Positions 1-6,589 of a DNA stretch of 7,084 nt are shown in pieces. Origin of the DNA: Chitinivibrionales bacterium (GTDB taxonomy: Bacteria > Fibrobacterota > Chitinivibrionia > Chitinivibrionales > JANQEN01); the NCBI GenBank assembly GCA_030593665.1, contig JAUVGS010000107.1, positions 1-7,084 of the forward strand, read 5' to 3'. The notes beneath the pieces are model-generated. The model ran no database searches, had not been told where the DNA came from, and saw only the letters and a list, made by a program, of their open reading frames with translations. A program made the translations under genes and the position numbers. Within the stretch, counting starts at the first letter, position 1, and every line of letters starts with the position of its first letter.

Positions 1-288
1 AGCCAGCGTTGCGGTCAATAATCAGATTCACATATCGCAATGTTGTCTTTGGGCTGTTGTAGTACCTTAGAAATAATTTTCTGCCATTTCTTGGTAGAAA
101 ATTATTTCGTGAAGGTACTTACTTGCAGTTTATCTGCGTTAGGTCATTGAATATGACTCAATCACTCACAAAATGTATTCTAAAGTATGGGGAATTTAAA
201 GAATCAATGGGGCATTGTACTTTTCCCCTGAATTAAAACAGTTTCAGTTCGGGTGAATTTTTGCACATTTGAATGTCTTGGAATTTGT
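1..288. other. Non-coding region left of the HDOD gene
   Basis: No complete gene is supported here. All three forward frames meet a stop within the first 70 bases: TAA at 19-21, TAG at 60-62 and TAG at 68-70. The forward frame ending at 60-62 and the one ending at 68-70 are open to the left edge. Either could be the last codons of a gene outside the window, but the stretches (about 19-22 codons) are too short to judge. One reverse frame is also open to the left edge from about 118, without a convincing start. The region holds the large hairpin at 61-119 and a weaker pair of G/C-rich repeats at 187-228. I could not identify a promoter with good -35 and -10 boxes at normal spacing. TTGAAT at 147-152 and TATTCT at 176-181 are 23 bases apart, too far for a standard sigma-70 promoter. 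Confidence 0.6.
61..119. repeat. Long near-perfect inverted repeat (hairpin)
   Basis: Two nested arms pair almost perfectly. Positions 70-86 pair with 92-108: 17 pairs, all Watson-Crick except one G-T (wobble) at 83/95, around a 5-base loop TTTCT at 87-91. Outside this, AGTACCTT (61-68) pairs perfectly with AAGGTACT (112-119). A small asymmetric bulge separates the two stems (base 69 against 109-111). The total is 25 base pairs in 59 bases, mostly A/T in the inner stem. It lies immediately after a TAG at 60-62 that could end a gene to the left, and about 170 bases before the HDOD start. No T-run follows, so it is not a classic intrinsic terminator. It could be an RNA structure in a leader, a palindromic short mobile element, or a terminator of unusual form. 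The pairing is directly seen; the role is unknown. Confidence 0.85.
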
Positions 289-1212
289 ATGAGTATACTA
301 GTACGACTAAAAGAAATTGAGAAATTGCCGACACTGCCGGAAATAATGTTAAAGGTTCAAGCTCTTATCAATTCCGATGAGAGTGATGCCGCTTCATTAG
401 CCCATATAATTAAACGGGATCCGGCACTTTCCTCAACGATTCTTAAAACTGCCAATTCTGCCTACTATAATATTGCAAAGAGGCGAATATCTTCGATAAC
501 AGAGGCAATCGCCCGTATCGGATTCAATGAAGTATTAAAAATAACTTTGGCGATGAGTGTCATTGAGCAATTCTCCAATACGAAGAGCATGATCGGTTAT
601 GTTGGTTTCTGGCGCCACTCGTTGACCGCCGCCGGTTTAACAACAATAATCGCTGATGTTATGAATGATGAAGGCCTTCAGGAGTATCGGCAGGATCTTT
701 TCCTGGCAGGTTTGCTTCATGATATAGGCATACTTATATATGACCAGTTTTTTCATGAGGAATTCACGGAAATAATCAATTGTTCCCTGAATGAAGAAAA
801 GACCTATCTTGCTGCTGAGAATATAATTTCTCCAAAGGAAACGCATGGTTTTATCGGAGGTGCTTTATTGGAGATATGGAAACTGGCCTTACCCATTATT
901 GTCTCTGTTCGTAATCACCATACACCACAGAAAGCCCCTGAAAATCTTCGCAAGATAGTCTCGATCGTATCACTCGCTGAATATATCCTGTGTAATGGCC
1001 GTGTCGGTTCGTTTGAAGGTATCTTTGAGGAAATAGACGAAAGTGTCTGGGAACTCACCGGTATCTCGCCAAATGATATAGAAAGCCTTTTTCTTAAGGC
1101 TGAAGCGGAAGCCGGTAAAACAGATATTTTATTATCCACGGGTGCGGGACATTATCAACCGCTGCAAAAGCCTCATGACGATCATGACCATACACCGCTC
1201 AGAACGATTTAG
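289..1212 (+). CDS. Stand-alone HDOD-domain signalling protein
   Basis: This encodes a 307-residue soluble protein with no signal peptide or membrane segment, made almost entirely of an HDOD domain. HDOD is the helical, HD-related domain found in bacterial signalling and regulatory proteins. The family start pattern is clear (LKEIEKLPTLPE, residues 8-19), followed by DPALS and the TANSA signature (about 44-58). The HD-type positions are His110 (WRHS), His144-Asp145 (HDIG), His186 and His210-His211 (NHHTP). The usual Lys after HDxG is Ile here (HDIGI). The tail is rich in His and Asp (HDDHDHT, about 296-302). I chose ATG 289 because the family motif begins a few residues later and a weak TGGA lies 6 bases upstream. 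An in-frame GTG at 253 would add 12 atypical residues (Cys-rich, no ribosome site). No enzymatic activity can be claimed: most HDOD proteins are thought to be non-catalytic scaffolds or regulators. No output domain is fused, so the partner is unknown. The family call is firm. Confidence 0.9.
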   Translation: MSILVRLKEIEKLPTLPEIMLKVQALINSDESDAASLAHIIKRDPALSSTILKTANSAYYNIAKRRISSITEAIARIGFNEVLKITLAMSVIEQFSNTKSMIGYVGFWRHSLTAAGLTTIIADVMNDEGLQEYRQDLFLAGLLHDIGILIYDQFFHEEFTEIINCSLNEEKTYLAAENIISPKETHGFIGGALLEIWKLALPIIVSVRNHHTPQKAPENLRKIVSIVSLAEYILCNGRVGSFEGIFEEIDESVWELTGISPNDIESLFLKAEAEAGKTDILLSTGAGHYQPLQKPHDDHDHTPLRTI

Positions 1213-1214
1213 CC

Positions 1215-1901
1215 TCAACACAACGGCTTTTTATAAACCGCATTGAGCAGCACCACCATCTCACCTTTCGGTTTTTTTGTAGTAAAATGATCCACCAGTG
1301 ACCGTGGCGTCCCCCGCAGGAATTCTTCATATACTTTTGTCAACTCACGGCCAATAACCACAGGAACCGATCCGAGAACGCTGTCCATTTCTCTGAGTAC
1401 TTTTAAAATACGGTGAGGTGATTCATAGAAGATAACCGTTCTTTTCTCATGTACGAATTGTTCAAACAGCCGTTTCCTTTTTGTGCTGCTTGATGGAAGG
1501 AAGTTCTCGAAAATGAAACGGTCGGTTGGCAAACCGCTTGCAACCAGTGCGGTTATCAGAGCGGCAGGCCCCGGTATGGGTATCACGGGAATCTGCTCGG
1601 CTATAGCCTGCCGAATAAGGTAAAATGCGGGGTCCGCAATACCCGGCGTGCCGGCATCGGTGATAAGGGCGATGGCCATGCCCTGTTTCAGGTCTTTTAC
1701 TATATGCGGCGTCACCTTTTCCTTGTTAAAGTCATGATATGATTTAAGAGGTTTATTTATTGCGAGATGATTACAAAGTCTCTTTGAAATCCGTGTGTCT
1801 TCCGCAAGGATAGTATCGACAGAAGATAGTATTTTCTGAGCACGAATTGTAATATCATCAAGATTGCCGATCGGCGTGGCGACAATATACAGGGTTCCCA
1901 T
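1215..1901 (-). CDS. rsmI: 16S rRNA 2'-O-ribose methyltransferase RsmI (C1402)
   Basis: The family uses S-adenosylmethionine to methylate the 2'-OH of C1402 in the decoding centre of 16S rRNA; RsmH adds the N4 methyl at the same base. The 228-residue protein shows all the tetrapyrrole-methylase-fold signatures: LYIVATPIGNLDDIT (4-18), AEDTR (33-37), TDAGTPGIADP (81-91), PGPAA (110-114), FLP (134-136), FYESPHR (158-164), RELTKVYEE (185-193) and KGE (212-214). The family more often has SDAGTPG and PGPSA, so two conservative changes are seen. The longer C-terminal helical extension of the E. coli enzyme (about 286 residues) is absent, as in many short family members. It is the last gene of the minus-strand operon. 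Its ATG shares one base with the TAA of the C25 peptidase gene (TAATG), and GAAGG lies 6 bases upstream, so reinitiation or coupling is likely. Its 3' end faces the HDOD gene, 2 bases away. Confidence 0.97.
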   Translation of the reverse strand: MGTLYIVATPIGNLDDITIRAQKILSSVDTILAEDTRISKRLCNHLAINKPLKSYHDFNKEKVTPHIVKDLKQGMAIALITDAGTPGIADPAFYLIRQAIAEQIPVIPIPGPAALITALVASGLPTDRFIFENFLPSSSTKRKRLFEQFVHEKRTVIFYESPHRILKVLREMDSVLGSVPVVIGRELTKVYEEFLRGTPRSLVDHFTTKKPKGEMVVLLNAVYKKPLC

Positions 1902-4900
1902 TAATAGCCTTCAAGCTTTGCGATACGGATTATTTTCTGTACTTTTCGGTTTTTATTTTTTGCAACAAGTTTTGCATAATAGGTACCGTTTGCAATACGG
2001 TATCCCATATTCTGATTTCTCCTGTTGAGGGTCGTACCGTCCCAGGCTATTTCATGGTAACCGATTAGTTCGGAGGGACTCTTCCATGTCCACACCTTCC
2101 TGCCGCTGATAGTGTAAATGGTGAGCTTTACACTGGTGGCAACATCGGTTAACAGGAAAGGAAACCGGATCACCTTGCCCGGTTTTGCGGTAAAAGGATT
2201 GGGATGGCATGAGAAGAACCTGATCTTTAATTTTTCTCCGGGCCGGTAAGCAAAGACTCTTTCGGCACGGTTCCCGGCATTGTCCTTTGCGATTATAGTG
2301 AGTGAGTCAATGACATTCATTTTTTGCGGATAAGCCGTGAGTATTACTGTTGACAGGTTCTCACCGGTAACTGCTGATGATTTATAATCACTCTCAAGCG
2401 AGGTATGATTAAGCAACAGCCGGATAGAGGATTTGTCAATGCCGGATGAGTCGGTTATGAATATATTAAATGGCTTGTTTTTAGCCGCATAATCGAGGAA
2501 AAGGATCTCCTTTCCCGAGACATAAACACGTATCTCCGGTGGTGCGTTATCCAAACTCGTACCGATTGCAAACGGTCCCGATTCGTATGTTAAGTAGGAG
2601 ATTGTATTCGTAGTCGTGTTGAGTATACCACCCCTGTTCTGCCATTGTGATGAAATAGTATCATAATAATACACACCGGTATTAGTTCCGGAATCTGAAA
2701 TCTGCACCGGGTCAAACTGCCAAAGCAGTGTGTCGGCAAGGGTGAGTGCAGGACGGGCAAATATATGAAACTTTGATAACCCGTCGCCAAGGAGGGGTAA
2801 CCACGCTGATGCACTTGAGAGAGGCTTTCCCTCAAGGGTATCGGTGAAGAGAAATACTCTGTGGACAGCGGTTAACGTATCTGCAGGAGTGAGGAGGCAG
2901 CCTCCTCTTTTTGAATACAGTGTGTCATGTAGCGAGAAAAGATCCGCATAGTTTACTGCAAAGGACAGAATCGCGGAGTTATTCGAATAATTTATTTCTT
3001 CAACGGTGTTTCCAAAATTGACAAGGCCGGAATAGGTTATCGTTCCCTGCGTGTCGGGAATAGCAAAGTTGAAACGGGTTATTTTCCCGGGAAGCAATGA
3101 GCCGGTTGTCGTACCCAGAAAGATAGTGTCACGCAATGCCCGGTTAAAGAACGCGACACTGAAGGACGGCGCAGGAGCATTCCCCTTATTGAGCACTTCA
3201 CACACAACCGAGAGTGAGTCATTCTGCCATGAGCATGTCAGTGTGTCGTCAGTGAAGGTTAAATCAGGTCTTCCTTTAATGTTAAAAGAGAAATAGTCGG
3301 ATGCTCCCAGATTCCCGGTCGCACGAAACTGAAGTATAAGATATTTATTGATATCGAATTGCATGTCAGAGGAACCTGTCGGGATTTTTCCCTCAGAATA
3401 CCACAAGCCTGTTACAGAATCTTTGAGCATAAATACCTGACTGGAAAAATTAAAATTCTGCGATTGGGGATTATCAATAGTATATACACAAATTATTATC
3501 GGATTATAAAGCGAATCGTATGATTCCATCCTGCATGAGATACTCACGCTGTCTCCGAGAGAGGGTTCTGGTGGTGCTATCGCCACATCAAACAGGGCAA
3601 ACGTATCTTTGGAGAAATATTTCCACCCGAAAATTTCTGTCGAGTCATTCCATACATAAGCACGGACAAGACCATGTGCTGTCTGGGAAGTTTTCTTAAG
3701 TTTAAAGGCATGATTAAAGGTGCCACCGGTTACCGTCACAATGATTTCTCCCCAGGGTACGGTATGCTCAGCGGTTACACTCAGTTTAACATTACCTGAT
3801 ATGATTGGTGATGTATTACCGGTTACCAGCAGTGTGTCCGATCCTTTGAGATTTGTATTTGACAGAGTCAGGGAAAGGGTATCGGGTGTCAACCGCCAGG
3901 GTAGCGCCGGATCGCCGAGCAGGTTATATTGGCGCGTTAAGGGAAGCGCTTCAGATGCATTCATAACAAGCATAAGCAACTCTGTCATGCCCAGCAGTTC
4001 TCCGAGACTGTTATACGAATTACTCATAGCGTTCTGTTGGAGGGTTCGCGCCATGCGAATATCAATATTCCTGCGCGTATAGGCAGAAGCGCCATAAAAT
4101 GAGATGCAGCCGTTCTTGCTTTGCCGCAGGAATTCTTCACCAAGTGACGAATAGAGATTACTTTCAAAAAAACCGGTCAGGCAGGTAAAACTGAATATGA
4201 TGGGTAATCGTCCACTTTCACTCCACTGACTGTTGTGGAGTTTTGGCAGGTCGGAATAGGAGAAGAATTTACTATCCGACCAGGTGTTGCCGCCGCCATG
4301 CCCGGAAAAATGGATAGCATATGCTCCGGCATTAATGAAGCCTGCCAATTTATCGGATGCACCGGTCCCGCTGGTATAAAAAGGTGACTCAGGATCAGCG
4401 TCCATACGGAATATATGCATTTTAGGGCCAACGATATCAGAGACGACCTCATTGTTGAATTCCGTGAATTCAGGCTCATAGCCTCCAATAAGAATAAGGT
4501 TATCCCGCCAGTATCCATGCTCCTGATTTTTCAGGTACTGTACTGTTTTAGTGACGCACGTTTTCAACTCTACTTCATTTTGAGCGGGAAAACGTCCCAC
4601 ATACAAATCAGGGAAATTATCATTCCCATACACAGTAGCAAAATAGTCATCAGTCGCCGAAGGCCCCCAATTGGGAACACGAGTCAAATGCGTTGGCACA
4701 ATATTGACACTTTTATACGGATCATTTTTATCCATATCATTACTGGCGTCGCCGGCCAGCAGCAGGTATTTAGGAGGATCTGTTATATGTTTATTATACA
4801 CATATTTCAGCATCGAGCGGATACTTTCCGGATTATGCAGGCCGTAAGAGAATCGATTGTAGATATCCTGCAGGTCGATAGTAACTACTTGTAAACCCGA

Positions 4901-6589
4901 TTCAGTGTGGACATCGATGAGCGGCTGCAATGTCCGGATAAAACTATTAGTAGTTATGATGATATAATCAACGCCGGAAGGGAAGTCCCAGTTGTCGTGA
5001 ATGGTGTCAAGTGTCATATTTTGTGGTTTCTGACGTAAGGCAATAGCCTGGGCATAGTAGCGTGTTGTACTGGTGATACTGTCCTGAAAGGAGAGTGAAT
5101 ATTTTCCGGTGACCTTGTATATGTTAAAATCCTTGAATTTGCGATATTTTGAAATATCCCATAATTCGAGATTACTTGCAGAGAAATTAGTTAGATCGAA
5201 TTGTACCCATCTGTTAATATCTTTATCATTATTTTTAAAGGTAATCTTATTCTCAAACGAATTAAACCCGCGTGTATAGGTAATATCCAGCCAATTAAAG
5301 GCGCCGCGGTCCGGAATAGTATCAATTTGATTTCGAATCATGGTAATTGTATTGATGCCATGTGTCAGTAACTCAGAAGAGATGTTATGTACTACCAGTT
5401 CATAATCTTCCTGGCCATCCCAGATGGCATTTGCATTAATCGCTTTATTGTTCAGCGATATAGAGTATTGGTGATCGTTGAGGATAGTATTGATACTTGT
5501 AAGGCCGGTAAGGGCTAAGGTAAGACTGAAGGTAGTATTATTCACCGGGGAGAGAATATTGAATTTAAAGGAGGATAGTTTATCAAAACCAATAGCGCCC
5601 CAATACCAGTTGTCGATATCATCCTCAGTCAACGGCGCATCTCCTGTTTCTTCAATAGTAAATACGTCACCCTGCCAGAGTATTCCATTGTCAATTTCGC
5701 AATGAAGGGTATCCGTGAATACTTTTGCCTTAAGGATAATATCCGGATTGTAATCGTAGGGGTCGATCATTAACACTCCAGAAGCCTCTGCAACCCGGAC
5801 GCCGGCAGAGGTGCCCCCCCAGGTCAGCCAGTAAATATTCGTGTATGAATACTGGGTAAAATGATGGGTATCCCCCGGTAAAATTTGTCCATAGAATAGT
5901 ATGATATCATCTTTTTCAAGATAAGTATGTTGTATGTTTGAAACAGAGAGAGGTATTTCAGTATCTCTGCAATAGAGACGGTATGATTGTAATGGTACTC
6001 TTTCAATTGGTACACCACAACTCTTTAAATCACTCCCGGTAATTTGATAGATACCATCCTCAGAGACTTCCATGCGAACACCAACCGTGTATGGAATCTC
6101 CGGTTTGCTGATTGACGCCCGTTTTAAAAATCTTTTTTTAACCGGCAGGTCAATAAGGTGATATCCGGAAGGATTTGTACTGCGCCGGGAACCGGATTTG
6201 ATAATGGGCTCGTTAAAAGTAAATAACAAAATACCACCGGCAGGTGTGTCGGAGGAATGGCTTGTTTTGTCTATACGAATGGAGAGAGAAAACCACTGAA
6301 GGAACCGGTTACCCATCCAGCCGTTTGATAGAGGCGTTAAACAATTTTTAGCGCATGAAATACCATACGTCTCAGAAAGATCAGCGGTGATGGAGACCGC
6401 AGGCTGAGAAGGTACCGCGAAAAAAAGTGTTGTTTTTGAAGAACTGTTTTTTAATTCATAGTTTTCCAGGGCAAATGAAACTTTTGCTGAAGCCGGCTGC
6501 AGAGAAAGAATAGTATATTGGGCGGCATAAGTATATATGCAGCAGCTTAGGAAAAAGAGAACCGTCCGTGTTAATGATTTATTTGACAT
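1901..6589 (-). CDS. PorU-like C25 (gingipain-family) cysteine peptidase, T9SS-associated
   Basis: This is a 1562-residue exported protein. A signal peptide occupies about residues 1-23 (basic start, hydrophobic LFFLSCC core, likely cut after YAA). Residues about 163-260 match the N-terminal beta region of PorU-type proteins (EDGIYQITGSDLKSCGV, the DIILFYG stretch, YTNIYWLTWGG). Residues about 540-895 form the peptidase C25 domain: YLLLAGDASND, SATDDYFA, LYVGRFPAQN, then catalytic His764 in FSGHGGGNTW and Cys803 in SFTCLTG. Ig-like segments follow (about 900-1105), then a CARDB-like domain (about 1106-1215, VLNKGNAPAPSF, VEEINYSNNSA), more beta-rich sequence and a FlgD-like/T9SS C-terminal domain (about 1455-1562, CHPNPF, LTIYTISGRKV, IAWDG, ANGTYYAKLVAK). 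PorU is the T9SS sortase that removes the C-terminal domain of cargo proteins and attaches them to the cell surface. P. gingivalis PorU is about 1158 residues, so this protein is clearly longer. It could instead be a secreted C25 protease cargo. The start is ATG, overlapping the upstream gene by 11 bases, with a weak AGAAAG ribosome site. Confidence 0.88.
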   Translation of the reverse strand: MSNKSLTRTVLFFLSCCIYTYAAQYTILSLQPASAKVSFALENYELKNSSSKTTLFFAVPSQPAVSITADLSETYGISCAKNCLTPLSNGWMGNRFLQWFSLSIRIDKTSHSSDTPAGGILLFTFNEPIIKSGSRRSTNPSGYHLIDLPVKKRFLKRASISKPEIPYTVGVRMEVSEDGIYQITGSDLKSCGVPIERVPLQSYRLYCRDTEIPLSVSNIQHTYLEKDDIILFYGQILPGDTHHFTQYSYTNIYWLTWGGTSAGVRVAEASGVLMIDPYDYNPDIILKAKVFTDTLHCEIDNGILWQGDVFTIEETGDAPLTEDDIDNWYWGAIGFDKLSSFKFNILSPVNNTTFSLTLALTGLTSINTILNDHQYSISLNNKAINANAIWDGQEDYELVVHNISSELLTHGINTITMIRNQIDTIPDRGAFNWLDITYTRGFNSFENKITFKNNDKDINRWVQFDLTNFSASNLELWDISKYRKFKDFNIYKVTGKYSLSFQDSITSTTRYYAQAIALRQKPQNMTLDTIHDNWDFPSGVDYIIITTNSFIRTLQPLIDVHTESGLQVVTIDLQDIYNRFSYGLHNPESIRSMLKYVYNKHITDPPKYLLLAGDASNDMDKNDPYKSVNIVPTHLTRVPNWGPSATDDYFATVYGNDNFPDLYVGRFPAQNEVELKTCVTKTVQYLKNQEHGYWRDNLILIGGYEPEFTEFNNEVVSDIVGPKMHIFRMDADPESPFYTSGTGASDKLAGFINAGAYAIHFSGHGGGNTWSDSKFFSYSDLPKLHNSQWSESGRLPIIFSFTCLTGFFESNLYSSLGEEFLRQSKNGCISFYGASAYTRRNIDIRMARTLQQNAMSNSYNSLGELLGMTELLMLVMNASEALPLTRQYNLLGDPALPWRLTPDTLSLTLSNTNLKGSDTLLVTGNTSPIISGNVKLSVTAEHTVPWGEIIVTVTGGTFNHAFKLKKTSQTAHGLVRAYVWNDSTEIFGWKYFSKDTFALFDVAIAPPEPSLGDSVSISCRMESYDSLYNPIIICVYTIDNPQSQNFNFSSQVFMLKDSVTGLWYSEGKIPTGSSDMQFDINKYLILQFRATGNLGASDYFSFNIKGRPDLTFTDDTLTCSWQNDSLSVVCEVLNKGNAPAPSFSVAFFNRALRDTIFLGTTTGSLLPGKITRFNFAIPDTQGTITYSGLVNFGNTVEEINYSNNSAILSFAVNYADLFSLHDTLYSKRGGCLLTPADTLTAVHRVFLFTDTLEGKPLSSASAWLPLLGDGLSKFHIFARPALTLADTLLWQFDPVQISDSGTNTGVYYYDTISSQWQNRGGILNTTTNTISYLTYESGPFAIGTSLDNAPPEIRVYVSGKEILFLDYAAKNKPFNIFITDSSGIDKSSIRLLLNHTSLESDYKSSAVTGENLSTVILTAYPQKMNVIDSLTIIAKDNAGNRAERVFAYRPGEKLKIRFFSCHPNPFTAKPGKVIRFPFLLTDVATSVKLTIYTISGRKVWTWKSPSELIGYHEIAWDGTTLNRRNQNMGYRIANGTYYAKLVAKNKNRKVQKIIRIAKLEGY
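1908..1912 (-). promoter_or_regulatory. Ribosome binding site of rsmI inside the upstream gene
   Basis: On the minus strand GAAGG sits 6 bases before the ATG of rsmI, within the last codons of the C25 peptidase gene. With the TAATG stop/start overlap it fixes the rsmI start and suggests that ribosomes finishing the long gene can start rsmI directly. Confidence 0.7.
5814..5820 (-). repeat. Run of seven G in the C25 peptidase gene
   Basis: Seven consecutive C on the + strand are seven G in the coding strand, covering the end of Trp257 through Gly259 (TGG GGG GGC), upstream of the whole catalytic domain. Loss of one base would hit a TAA at 5770-5772, about 16 codons later; gain of one also reaches an early stop. 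The reading frame is intact as given. Confidence 0.9.

Noticed and set aside
138..144. GTTAGGT, matching the GTTRRRY core of an integron attC site, 19 bases after the hairpin
   Set aside because: No matching RYYYAAC box is seen upstream within the window, the hairpin arms lack the attC box layout, and the genes around do not look like cassettes. A 7-base degenerate match is expected by chance.
253..288. GTG at 253 as the start of the HDOD gene
   Set aside because: It has no ribosome binding site, adds 12 atypical residues before the family motif, and ATG 289 gives a normal HDOD N-terminus.
273..320. Short upstream reading frame (ATG 273, 15 codons, TGA) overlapping the HDOD start
   Set aside because: There is no ribosome site and the frame is too short to distinguish from chance; no leader-peptide features such as repeated regulatory codons are seen.
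1173..1187. TCATGA-CGA-TCATGA stem at the end of the HDOD gene as a terminator
   Set aside because: The stem is only 6 bp, lies in coding sequence and has no T-run after it on either strand.
1272..1278. A7 run in rsmI (ACA AAA AAA CCG) as a programmed -1 frameshift
   Set aside because: A -1 shift meets TGA after about three codons and would remove the conserved KGE motif; no downstream stimulatory stem is evident, and the zero-frame protein is complete.
4166..4172. T7 run two codons after the catalytic Cys of the C25 peptidase, as a slippage site
   Set aside because: A/T runs of seven are common in this window (also at 6420-6426 and 1272-1278), so it carries little signal.
4415..4894. Open frame of 159 codons on the + strand opposite the peptidase gene
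   Set aside because: It is fully antisense to the conserved C25 domain, with no recognisable motif or ribosome site; it is a shadow of the real gene.
6532..6546. Cys residues 16-17 of the C25 protein as a lipoprotein lipobox
   Set aside because: The preceding residues (Phe-Leu-Ser) do not match the lipobox well, and a good signal peptidase I site (YAA) follows at residues 21-23.
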